From contig JABAKD010000021.1 in NCBI GenBank assembly GCA_012845835.1, positions 13,308,295 to 13,372,294 on the forward strand: 64,000 nt of DNA, read 5' to 3'. The stretch's first letter is position 1, and each line of letters begins with the position of its first letter. The notes under the pieces were generated by a model. The model was not told the DNA's origin and ran no database searches. It was given only the letters and a program-made list of their open reading frames with translations. Below are positions 45,003 through 56,300 of the stretch, piece by piece. This stretch comes from Undaria pinnatifida. Lineage: Eukaryota > Sar > Phaeophyceae > Laminariales > Alariaceae. Both the position numbers and the translations under genes were made by a program.

Positions 45003-45716
45003 GTGCTGCGTTTGAATCTCTGCACAAAATGCAGCGGAACGTCCTTACAGCAGAGCGGTATCTTGACGACTGGGGAGACCAACTGTTCCAATACACATTT
45101 GCAGAGCTCTCTCTGCCTCATCGCTTCCACCCTCGCCCACAAAAGGCCGGCGTGGGTTGAGGTAGAGCTAACGACTGGTAAGGGGAAAGGGAGCAGAGTC
45201 AAGCTGCAGCCTTTCGAGGACAAGGCCGTATGGGTTCCGTTCTGCAGGGCAGTTGCCGTCAGCGGAGCGTACATAGTGAAACAGTGGCCGCTCATGGTCG
45301 CCGCTTGTATGACCATACATAGGGTACAGGGTGTTCGGTTCGAGCGGGTTGCCGTGTGGATTCCGAGTAGAGGATTCTTCGCCCAGGGCCAGGGGTACAC
45401 CGCTGTATCTAGGGGTAACACTCTTGGGGGCCTGTTCATAGTCTTGCCGAGTGCTGTATTGCGCGACAGAGGCGCCGCCCGCGATTTCATGAAGGAGGCC
45501 TTCCACCCCCCAATGGACGCCATCAACGCGCTCGCGGAACTGCGCCGAAAAGCGCCAGCGACAGTAACCATCGACACGCGGGGGAGAAGAGTGGCGTACG
45601 CCACCCTATGGGACGCACGGGAAGCGTATGACACCCCCGACGGTTGGAGAGGGCTTTGGCCTCGGGACGTTCACAGTAGTGGCCATGGATTGCAGGGGGT
45701 CTACAACGTAAACTAA
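45003..45716 (+). CDS. Pif1/RecD-like (SF1B) helicase C-terminal fragment
   Basis: 237 codons ending at TAA. From about residue 48 the text is helicase-like: WVEVELTTGKGKGSRVKL, PFEDKAVWVPFCRAVAV, then QWPLMVAACMTIHRVQGVRF (motif V type, hydrophobic-T-I-H-K/R-x-Q-G) and GFFAQGQGYTAVSRG (motif VI type, Y-x-A-x-S-R). The Walker A and B motifs that should lie several hundred residues upstream are absent, because the minisatellites end only 120 bp before the ORF. It is thus a 5'-truncated helicase or the last exon of a split gene. The first ~47 residues may be out of frame; a frame at 44897-45160 (FESLHKMQRNVLTAERYLDD) reads more like protein. Such helicases occur in Helitrons, giant-virus-like elements and host genes; which applies here is unknown. 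Confidence 0.6.
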   Translation: MLRLNLCTKCSGTSLQQSGILTTGETNCSNTHLQSSLCLIASTLAHKRPAWVEVELTTGKGKGSRVKLQPFEDKAVWVPFCRAVAVSGAYIVKQWPLMVAACMTIHRVQGVRFERVAVWIPSRGFFAQGQGYTAVSRGNTLGGLFIVLPSAVLRDRGAARDFMKEAFHPPMDAINALAELRRKAPATVTIDTRGRRVAYATLWDAREAYDTPDGWRGLWPRDVHSSGHGLQGVYNVN

Positions 45717-46244
45717 GTTTGGTCAAGCGAAACACGTCTGTAGCGATGAAAATTCCACCAGTCAAGTGTGACCAAACATTCCGCCACTCCCGACCATCGT
45801 CAAGTGACTTCTCGCGCGGTCAAAAGTAAAGCACTTGACGAAACATGTATTGTTTCGTTTTTTCTTTTCTTTTCTTTTCTTCATCTTTTTTTCTTTTCTT
45901 TTTCTCCAATTGACTTATGCCTGTCGTGCGTATGCGTAGTGATAGATACTACGTGTAATATATACGTGGTAGTCTTCCTTGGGTGGCAATCGGAATATTT
46001 GGTTTCTCCAGGCGTGAGTAGTGAGACATATGCACCGGCCTGGACCTGGCACATCGTAGACTGACTCCCGATTTCACTTTTATATGTTTCTGGTGGAGGC
46101 ATGAATTGCGTCAGCTGGGATATATGCGTGTAACACCTTGGGTTGTGTGTGTTTTTCCATGGGGTATTCCTCAGCTCCAGAGTGACTGGAGCCTGTCCTG
46201 TGACCACGGACTTGATTATGCGAGTTAATGTGAGAACAACAACA
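45717..46244. other. Insertion D right flank, noncoding
   Basis: 45745-45840 holds GTCAAGTG in both orientations (three or four times). 45856-45905 is a TTTTC-rich pyrimidine tract. 46175-46192 forms a small hairpin (CTCCAG/CTGGAG). No CTRR end follows the hairpin. Confidence 0.5.
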
Positions 46245-49200
46245 ATGGTCCGAGGTGATATGTTGAGGAATAGTGTTCGGAAGTGGGTGTATGTTTGTTG
46301 GTCGTGCCTATGTGTCGTGGTTTCGAGGTCTGGGCCGTTCGTGCAGCTGCTGTTTGAGGCGTTTTGGGAGAGGATCGTTGGCCGTCTACCAGTGAGTTTT
46401 GGGTCTGGCTGGCGGGGAGGTAAGATTTTTTACTTGTTGTAAGTATGCAACGTAAAGTGCGGTATTTTTTACCAGTTTATAATATTGCATACGGTGTCAG
46501 ATTTTGGATACCATGATATAAACAACCCGTAGCTGTGACTTTGTTTTGATCACACCCATTGGATATGAATACTGCAAAGTGATTTGTGAAGGAATAGGGT
46601 TAGGTAATGGGTGTACGTTGGGTAGTCGTGTCTATGCGTCGTGGTTTTGGGGTCGGGGCAGTTCGTGTAGCTGCTGGGTGAGGTGTTTTGGGAGAGGATC
46701 GTTGGCCGTCTACCAGTGAGTTTTAGGTCTATCTGCCGAGAAGGTGAGATTTTTTACTTGTTGTAAGTATGGAATGTAAAGTGCGGTATTTTCTTACTGT
46801 CTATGTTATTGCATACGGTATCGGATTTTGGATACTATGATATCCACAACCCGTAACTGGGACTTTGTTTAGACCACACCCATTGTATGAAAGGTCCTAC
46901 GTGATATGTTAATGAATAGGGTTGGGTAATAGGTGTATGTTGGGTGGTCGTGTCTATGTGTCGTGGGTTTGGGGTCGGGGCAGTTCGTGTAGCTGCTGTG
47001 TGAGGTGTTTCGGGAGAGGATCGTTGGCCGTCTACCAGTGAGTTATAAATCTGGCTGGCGCGGAAGTGAAATTTTTCACTTGTTGTAAGAATGCAATGTA
47101 AAGTGCGGTATTTTCTTACTGTCTATGTTTTTGCATACGGTATCGGATTTCGGATACCATGATATCCACCACCCGTAACTGTGACTTTGTTTGGACCACA
47201 CCCACTGGGTAATAATGGTCCGAGGTGATATGTTGACGAATAGGGTTGGGTAATAATGGGTGTATGTTGGTTGGTCGTGCCTATGTGTCGTGGTTTTGAG
47301 GTCTGGGCCGTTCGTGTAGCTGCTGTTTAAGGCGTTTCGGGAGAGGATCGTTGGCCGTCTACCAGTGAGTTTTATGTCTGGCTGGCGAGGAGGTGAGATT
47401 TTTTACTTGTTGTAAGTATGCAACATAAAGTGCGGTATTTCCTAACCGTCTATGATATTGCACACGGTGTCAGATTTTGGATACCATGAAAACCACAACC
47501 CGTAACTGTGATTTTGTTTGGATCACACCCATTGTTTGGGTATAAATGGTCCGAGGGGATATGTTTAGGAATAGGGTTGGCTAATGGGTGTTTGTTTGGT
47601 GGTCGTGTCTATGTGTCGTGGATTTGGGGTCGGGGAAGTTCGTGTAGATGCTGTGTGAGGTGTTTTTGGAGAGGATCGTTAGCCGTTTACCAGTGAGTTT
47701 TGGGTCTGGCGGGCGAGGAGGTGAGATTTTTTACTTGTTGTAAGTATGCAACGTAAAGTGCGGTATTTTCATACTGTATATGTTATTGCATATGGTATCA
47801 GATTTTGGATACCATGATATCCACAACCCGTAACTAACTGTGACATTGTCCGGACCACACCCTTATGCGTTAGGTCGGAATATCGAATGGCCGAGCTCTT
47901 CCAGTTGGAAGTACTTAAGACTTAACCTCGAGGCTAAAATACGCCTTATGATATTAGATTCGGTATCAGATTTCGGATACCTTGATATCCACCAGCCGTA
48001 ACTGTCACTTTGATTGGACCACACTCATTGGGTATGAATGGTCCCAGGTGATATGTTGAAGAATAGGGTCCGGTGATGGGTGTATGTTGGTTGGTCGTGT
48101 TTATATGTCGTGGGTTTGGGGTCGGGGCAGTTCGTGTAGCTGCTGTTTAAGGCTTTTTGGGAGAGGATCGTTGGGCGTCTACCAGTGAATTTTAGGTCTG
48201 GCTGGCGCGAAGGTGAGATTTTTCACTTGTTGTAAATATGAAATGTTAAATGCGGTATCTTTTTACCGTCTATGATATTGGATTCAGTGTCAGATTTTGG
48301 ATACCTTGATTTCAACAAGCCATAACTTTGCCTTTGTTTGGACCACACCCATTGAGTATGAATGAACCGAGGTGATATGTCGAGGAATATGGTTGGGTAG
48401 TGGGTGTGTGTTGGTCGTGTTTATGTGTCGTGGTTTTGGGGTTGGATCAGTTCGTGTAGCTGCTGTTTGAGGCGTTTTGGGAGAGGAACGTTGGCGGTCT
48501 ACCAGTGAGTTTCAGGTCTGGCTGGCGCGGAGGTAAGATTTTTTACTTACTTGTTGCAAGTATGGAAAGTGAAATGCAGTATTTTCTTGCCGTCCATGAT
48601 ATTGGATTCCGTTTTAATTTCGGATACCTTGATATCCACCAGCCGTAACTGTGACTTTGTTTGGACCACACCCATTGGGTATGAAAGGTCCGAGGTGATA
48701 TATTGAAGAAGAGAATTCGGTAGTGGGTGTATGTTGGTTGGTCGTGTGTATGTGTTGTGGGTTTGGCGTCGCGGGAATTTGTATAGCTGCTGTTTGAGGT
48801 TTTTTGGGAGAGGATCGTTGGCCGTCCACCAGTGAGTTTTACGTCTAGCTGACGCGGAGGTGAGATTTTTTACTTATGGAATGTAAAGTGCGGTATTTTG
48901 GTACTGTCTATGTTTTTGCATACAATATCGGATTTTGGATACCATGATATCCACAACTCGTAACTGGGACTTTGTTCAGACCACACGCATTGCATGAAAG
49001 GTCCGAGGTGATATGTTAAGGAATATGGTTGGGTAGTGGGTGTATGTTGGTTGGTCGTGTCTACGTGTCGTGGTTTTGTGGTCGGGGCAGTTCGTGTAGC
49101 TGCTGTGTGAGGTGTTTTGGGAGAGGATCGTTGGCCGTCTACCAGTGAGTTTTAATTCTGGCTCGCAAGGAGGTGAGATTTTTCACTTGTTGTAAGTATT

Positions 49201-51603
49201 GAATGTAAAATGCGGTATTTTCTTACCGTCTATGATATTGCATACGGTATCAGATTTTGGATACCATGATGTCAACAACACGTAGCTGCGTCTTTGTTTG
49301 GATCACACCCATTGGGTATGAATGGTCCAAAGTGATATGTTAAGAAATAGGGTTAGGTAATGGGTGTGCGTTGGGTGGTCGTGTCTATGTGTCGTGGGTT
49401 TGGGGTCGGGGCAGTTCGTGTAGCTGCTGGGTGAGGTGTTTTGGGAGAGGATCGTTGGCCGTCTACATGTGAGTTTTAGGTCTGGCTGGCGAGGAGGTGA
49501 GAGTTTTACTCGTCGTAAGTATGGAACGTAAAGTGCGGTATTTTCTTACTGTCTATGTTATTGCATACGGTATCGGATTTTGGATACAATGATATCCACA
49601 ACCCGTAACCAACTGTGACTTTGTTTAGACCACACCCATGGTATGAGAGGTCCTAGGTGATTTGTTAAAGAATAGGGTTATGTAATGGGTGTCTGTTGGG
49701 TGGTCGTGTCTACGTGTCGTGGGTTCGGGGTCGGGGCAGATCGTGTTACTGCTGTGTGAGGTGTTTCGGGAGAGGATCGTTGACCGTCTACCAGTGAGTT
49801 TTAAACCTGGCTGGCGCGGAGGTGAGATTTTTCACTTGTTGTTAGTATGCAATGTAAAGTGAGGTATTTTCTTACTGTCTATGTTTTTGCATTCGGTATC
49901 GGATTTTGGATACTATGATATCCACAACCCGTAACTGTGACTTTGTTTGGACCACACCCCTGGGTAATAATGGTCCGAGGTGATATGTTGACAAATAGGG
50001 TTGGGTAATAATGGGTGTATGTTGGTTGGTCGTGCCTATGTGTCGTGGTTTTGAGGTGTGGGCCGTTCGTGTAGCTGCTGTTTAGGGTGTTTTGGGAGAG
50101 GATCGTTGGCCGTCTACCAGTGAGTTTTGTGTCTGGCTGGCGAGGAGGTAAGATTTTTCATTTTTTGTAAGTACGCAACGTAAAGTGCGGTATTTTCTAT
50201 CCGTCTGTGATATTGCATACGGTGTCAGATTTTAGATACCATGATATTTTTAACCCGTACCTGTGACTTTTTTTGGATCACACCCATTGGGTATGAATAG
50301 TCCAAAGTGGAATGGGGTTAGGTAATGGGTGTACGTTGGGTAGTCGTGTCTATGTGTCGTGGTTTTGGGGTCGGGGCAGTTCGTATAGCTGCTGGGTGAG
50401 GTGTTTTAGGAGAGGATAGTTGGCCGCCTACCGGTGAGTTCCAGGTCTGGCTGGCGAGAGGGTGAGATTTTTTACTTGTTGTAAGTATGGAATGTAAAGT
50501 GCGGTATTGTCTTACTGTCTATGTTATTGCATACGGTATCGGATTTTGGATACCATGATATCCACAACCCGTAACCAACTGTGACTTTGTTTAGACCACA
50601 CCCATTGTATGAAAGGTCCTACGTGATATGTTAAGGAATAGGGTTGGGTAATGGGTGTATGTTGGGTGGTCGTGTCTATGTGTCGTGGGTTTGGGGTCGG
50701 GGCAGTTCGTGTAGCTGCTGTGTGAGGTGTTTCGGGAGAGGATCGTTGGCCGTCTACCAGTGAGTTTTAAATCTGGCTGGCGCGGAGGTGACATTTTTTT
50801 ACTTTTTGTAAGTATGCAATGTAAAGTGTGGTATTTTCTTACTGTCTATGTTTTTGAATACGGTATCGGATTTTGGACACCATGATATCCACCACCCGTA
50901 ACTGTGACTTTGTTTGGACCCCACCCACTGGGGAATAATGGTCCGAGGTGATATGTTGACGAATAGGGTTGGGTTATAATGGGTGTATGTAGGTTGGTCG
51001 TGCCTATGTGTCGTGGTTTTGAGGTCTGGGCCGTTCGTGTAGCTCCTGTTTAAGGCGTTTTGGGAGAGGATCGTTGGCCGTCTACCAGTGAGTTTTGGGT
51101 CTGGCTGGCGAGGAGGTAAGATTTTTTACTTGTTGTAAGTATGCGACGCAAAGTGCGGTATTATCTATCCGTCTATGATATTGCATACGGTGTCAGATTT
51201 TATATATCATAATAACCACAACCCGTAACTGTGATTTTGTTTGGATTACACCCATTGGGTATAAATGGTCCGAGATGATATGTTTAGTAATAGGGTTGGC
51301 TAATGGGTGCATGTTTGGTGGTCGTGTCTATGCGTCGTGGATTTGGGGTCGGGGCAGTTTGTGTAGATGCTGTGTGAGGTGTTTTGGGAGAAGATCGTTG
51401 GACGTTTACCAGTGTTTGTTGGGTCTGGCTGGCGAGGAAGTGATATTTTTTACTTGTTGTAAGTATGCAACGTAAAGTGCGGTATTTTCATACTGTCTAT
51501 GTTATTGCATATGGTATCAGATTTTAGATACCATGATATCCACAACCCGTAACTAACTGTGACTTTGTTTGGACCACACCCTTATGCGTTAGGTCGAAAT
51601 ATT
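46245..51603. repeat. Satellite block 4 (trimeric higher-order repeat)
   Basis: About 16 monomers. The variant GACGAATAGGGTTGGGTAAT / GAGGTCTGGGCCGTTCG recurs near 46250 (diverged), 47217, 49970 and 50937, giving spacings of about 970 bp or multiples, i.e. three monomers. A shortened variant monomer with an 85-bp foreign segment occurs at about 47862-47945 and again at 51577-51603 plus 53369-53430. Confidence 0.92.
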
Positions 51604-52439
51604 CAGGGCTGTTCACGGGTCATGACCCGACCCGCGGGTCGGGTCATGGGGGTTTCAAAATCTTTCGGGTCGGGTTGGGTCGGGCCATCACGTTTTAAAA
51701 TCTCACGGTTCGGGTCGGGTCGGGTCAAGAGGTTTCCAAAATCTCACGGGTCGGGTCGGGTCGGGTCAAAAGGCTTCAAAATCTCGCGGGTCGGGTCGGG
51801 TCGGGTCAAGAGGTTTTCAAAATCTCGCGGGTCGGGTTGGGTCATGACCCGCGAGATACGGGTCACTTCGCGGGTCAAGCCATAATGACCCGTGACTTGT
51901 TTTGGGCTGACCCGCGGGTCCAACCCGCGGATTTAGCCGGCGGATCCGCCTTTTTTAAACTCACAGGTGAGAGCCACGTTAAGGCCGTGTAGGCGCCCCG
52001 CGGGTCAGGCCCGCGGGTCCGCCAATAAAATACAAACATTTCGGCTTCCTGCCTCCCTCGTGCCGATGCTCCGATCATATGTCATCACAGCGTGCAGAAC
52101 AATCACCAGGCAGTATCCCTAGCCACTCGTAACAAGGCATACAGCAGTGTGACGCGAATCCCGTACCTACTGAAGCCGTAACAACAGCAGTAATATTACG
52201 GTCATACCAGTACGAAAAGTGACCAAACGTAAAAAGGCAAGGAAGGGCAGTCGTCGTCGAAGCAGCAGCAGCAGCAGCTTTGGCAACAGCAAGTACCAGC
52301 AGCAGACCCCGGATTCTCGCGGATCGCATCCCCTGCTGACAGACCCACCGCCCCAGTTGTGGGCTTGCCGCCGGGGGCGGCTCAGCTAGGCTGCTTGCCG
52401 GGGCTGGAGACTGCACAGATAGAAGATAGATACAGCAGT

Positions 52440-52476
<37 letters not shown>

Positions 52477-53360
52477 CTAGCTTGAGAATTATCATACCAG
52501 TACGAAATAAATGTGACCAAACGTGAAAAAGCAAGAAGAAGAGCAGCCGTTGTCGAAGCAGCAGCGGCAGCAAGCAGCAGCAGCAGCAGCAGCAGCAAGC
52601 AGCAGCAGCAGCAGCACAGCAGCAGCAGCACCCTGGCAGCAGCAAGCACCAGCAGCAGCAGACAACGCATCCTCGCGGATCGCACCCCCTGCTGACAGAT
52701 CCACCGCCCCAGTTGTGGGCTTGCTACCGGAGGCGGCTCAGCTAGGCTGCTTGCCGGGGGTGGAGATTGCACTTAAGGTCTTGTAATTTATAACTAGCTC
52801 GCCCGTCGGGTCGCTCGTCGGGTCGACCCGGTGGTCTAACGGTACGGGCATGTCGATGCATGTGGGTTGCGGTTTCTTTCCTATTCCTCGCGCGCACACC
52901 ACATGACATAATCATCATCAGCTGCAAACAATGCCGGTAAAAAACGCAGAGAACACGACATACTGGGAAAAGTACGAGGGGCCAAGGACCAACCAACCGA
53001 CCGAGGTATACATGCTTTGACCCGTGACTTTTTTACTTTGACCCGTGAGAAATGTCACGGGTCAATTTCACGTGACCCGCCAGACGACCCAAATCTCGCG
53101 GGTCACCCGGATTGTCGCGGGTCTGGTCGGGTCGGGTCAGGACGATTTCAAACTCTCGCGGGTCGGGTCGGGTCGGGTCAAGACATATCGGAAATCTCGC
53201 GGGTCGGGTCGGGTCGGGTCAAAACGTCTCGAAAATCTCGCGGGTCGGGTGAGGTCGGGTCAAGACGTCTCGAAAATCTCGCGGGTCGAGTCGAATCAGC
53301 TCTGACCCGACCCAACCCGACCCGACCCGCGAAATTTGACCCGACCCGTAAAAAGCCCTG
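51604..53360. mobile_element. hAT3: non-autonomous hAT with GGGTC-rich subterminal arrays
   Basis: CAGGGCTGTTCACGGGTC at the left end pairs with CAGGGCTTTTTACGGGTC (minus strand) at the right end. Flanking octamers are GAAATATT (51596-51603) and GAAATATC (53361-53368). Both subterminal regions (51620-51860 and 53090-53340) carry 50-60-bp repeats ending in three or four GGGTC units. The interior holds a ~280-bp direct duplication and CAG/TAG microsatellites. No transposase is encoded; the long Leu/Ala frames at 52382-52772 translate microsatellite. Confidence 0.88.
52190..52770. repeat. Direct duplication and microsatellites inside hAT3
   Basis: TACCAGTACGAAAAGTGACC to GCTTGCCGGGGCTGGAGA (about 52200-52415) is repeated at about 52495-52765. 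TAG/GTA trinucleotides fill 52437-52474 and CAG/AGC trinucleotides 52548-52660. The first copy has a shorter CAG tract. Confidence 0.88.
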
Positions 53361-56300
53361 GAAATATCGAATGGCCTAGCTCTTCCAGTTGGGAGTAGTA
53401 AAGACCTAACCTCGAGGCTAAAATACGTCTTATGATACTGGATACGGTATCAGATTTCGGATACCTTGATATCCACGAGCCGTAACTGTCACTTTGTTTG
53501 GACCACACCCATTGGGTATGAATGGTCCGAGGTGATACGTTGAGGAATAGGGTTCGGTAGTGCGTGTATGTTGGTTGGTCGTGTCTATATGTCGTGGGTT
53601 TGGGGTCGGGGCAGTTCGTGTAGCTGTTGTTTGAGGTGTTTTGGGAGAGGATCGTTGAGCGTCTACCAGTGAGTTTTAGGTCTGGCTGGCGCGTAGGTGA
53701 GATTTTTCCGTTGTTGTAGATATAGACTAAAATATGCGGTATCTTCTTACCGTCTATGATATTGTAATCAGTGCCAGATTTTAGATACCTTGATATCCAC
53801 CAGCCGCAACTGTGACTTTGTTTAGACCACATCCATTGGGTATGAATGGTCCGAGGTGATATGTTGAGGAATAGGGTTTGGTAGTGGGTGTGTGTTGGCT
53901 GGTCGTGTCTATGTGTCGTGGTTTTGGGGTCGGGGCAGGTCGTGTAGCTGCCGTTTGAGATGTTTTGGGAGAGGATCGTTGGCCGTCTACCAGTGAGTTT
54001 CAAGTCCGGCTGGCGCGGGGAAGAGATTTCTCACTTGTTGTAAGTATGGGATGTTGAATGCGGTGTTTTCTTGCCGTCAATGATATTGGATTCGGTATCA
54101 GATAATAGATACCTTGATATCCATCAGCCGTAATTGTGACTTTGTTTACACCACACCCATTGAGTATGAATGGACCGAAGTGATATGTTGAGGAATAGGG
54201 TTGGGTAGTAGGTGTATGTTTCTTGGTCGTGTCTAGATGTCGTGGGTTTAGGGTCGGGGCTGTTCGTGTAGCTGCTGTTTGAGGTGCTTCGGGAGAGGAT
54301 CGTTGGCCGTCTACTAGTAAGTTTTATATCTTGCTGGCGCGGAGGCGAGATTTTTCACTTGTTGTAAATACAGAATGTAAAATGCGGTACCTTTTAACTG
54401 TCTATGATATTGGAATCAGTGTCAGATTTTGGATTCCTTGATATCCACAAGCCGTAACTGTGACTTTGTTTGGACCACACCCATTGGGTATGAATGGACC
54501 GAGGTGATATGTTGAGGAATAGAGTTAAGTGGTGGGTGTGTGTTGGTTGGTCGTGTCTATTTGTCGTGGTTTTGGGGTCGGGGCAGTTCGTGTAGCTGAT
54601 GTTTGAGGTGTTTTGGGAGAGGATCTATGGCCCTCTACCAGTGAGTTTCAAGTCTGGCTGGCGCGGGGTTGTGATTTTATACTTGTTGTAAATATAGAAT
54701 ATATAATGCGGTATGTTCATACCGTCTATGATATAGGAATCGGTATCAGATTTTGGATACCTTGATATCCACCAGCCGTAACTGTGACTTTGTTTGGACC
54801 ACACCCATTGGGTATGAATGGACCAAGGTGATATGTTGGGGAATAGGGGTGTATGTTGTTTGGTCGTGTCTATGTGTCGTGGTTTTGGGGTCGGGGCAGT
54901 TCCTGTAGCTGCTGTTTGGGGTGTTTTGGAAGAGCTTCGTTGGCCGTCTACCAGTGAGTTTTATGTCTGGCTGGCGCGGGGGTGAGATTTTCCACTTGTT
55001 GTAAATATAGAATATAGAATGCGGTATCTTCTTACCGTCTATGATATTTGAATCAGTATCAGATTTTGGATACCTTGATATCCACCAGCCGTAACTGTGA
55101 CTTTGTTTGAACCACACCCATTGGGTATGAATGGTCCGAGGTGATATGTTGAGGAATAGGGTTCGGTAGTGGGTGTATGTTGGTTGGTCCTGTCCATATG
55201 TCGTGGGTTCAGGGTCGGGGCAGTGCGTGTAGCTTCTGTTTGAGGTGTTTTGGCAGAGGATCGTTGGTTGTCTACCAGTGAGTTTCAGGTCTGGCTGGCG
55301 CGGGGAAGAAATTTCTCACTTGTTGTAAGTATGGAATGTAAAATGCGCTATTTCTTGCCGTCCATGATATTGGATTCATTGTCAGATTTTGGATACCTTG
55401 ATATCTACCAGCTGTAACTGTGACTTTGTTCGGACCACACCTATTGAGTATAAATGGACCGAGGTGATATGTTGAGGAATAGGGTTGGGTAGTGGGTGTA
55501 TGTTTGTTGGCCGTGTCTTCAGGTCGTGGGTTTAGGGTCGGGGCTGTTCGTGTAGCTTCGGTTTGAGGTGTTGTGGGAGAGGATCGTTGGCCGTCTACCA
55601 GTGAGTTTCAGGTCTGGTTGGCGCGGAGGTGAGATTTTTCACTTGTTGTGATTACAAAAAATGAAATGCGGTATTTTTTTGCCGTCCATGATATTGGATT
55701 CGGTATCAGATTTTGGATACCTTGATATCCACTAGCCGTCACTGTCACTTTGTTTGGACTACACCTAATTGGGTATGAATGGACCGAGGTGATACGTTGA
55801 GGAATAGGGTTTGGTAGGGGGTGCGTGTTGGCTGGTCGTGTCTATGTGTCGTGGCTTTGGGGTCGGGGCAGTTTCTGTAGCTGCTGTTTGAGGTGTTTTG
55901 GGAAAGGATCGTTGCTCGTCTACTAGTGAGTTTTATGTCTGGCTGGCGCGGGGGTGAGATTTTTTACTTGTTGCAAATATAGAATATAGAATGCGGTATC
56001 TTTTTACCGTCTATGATATTGCATACGGTACCAGATATTGAATACCTTGATATCCACCAGCCGTAACTGTGACTTTGTTTGGTCCACACTCAGTAGGTAT
56101 GAATGGTCCGAGGTGATATGTTGAGGAAAAGGGTATGATAGGGGGTGTGTGTTGGCTGGTCGTGTCTATGTGTCGTGTTTTTGGGGTCGATGTAGTTCGT
56201 GTAGCTGCTGTTTGAGGTGTTGTGAGAGAGGTTCGTTTGCTGTCTACCAGTAAGTTTTAGGTCTGGCTGGCCCGGAGGTGATATTTTTCACTTGTTGTAA

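Larger units (their letters stand above)
43029..46244 (+). mobile_element. Insertion D: unclassified 3.2-kb insertion in satellite
   Basis: The monomer is interrupted after ATGGTC (43023-43028) and resumes with ATGGTC (46245-46250), a likely 6-bp target duplication. The left end is (TA)n plus a pyrimidine-rich run, followed by stacked minisatellites (210, 98 and 341 bp), a helicase-like ORF, and 530 bp of noncoding DNA ending GAGAACAACAACA. The ends are not inverted repeats of each other and no LTR pair is seen. The class is unknown. Confidence 0.65.

Noticed and set aside
44825..45634. 269-codon minus-strand frame opposite the helicase ORF
   Set aside because: The plus strand carries helicase motifs V and VI in the same interval, and the minus frame has no recognisable motif. 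It is an antisense shadow in GC-rich coding DNA.
43029..46244. Insertion D as a Helitron
   Set aside because: A Pif1-like helicase and a 3'-side hairpin are suggestive, but there is no TC start, no CTRR end and no Rep domain, and a 6-bp duplication is present where Helitrons make none.
51620..51860. GGGTC repeats as telomeric DNA
   Set aside because: They are internal, occur in both orientations at the two ends of a flanked insertion, and are part of longer 50-60-bp units.
52382..52772. Leu/Cys/Ala-rich minus-strand frames resembling membrane proteins
   Set aside because: They translate CAG/CTG and TAG microsatellites inside hAT3.
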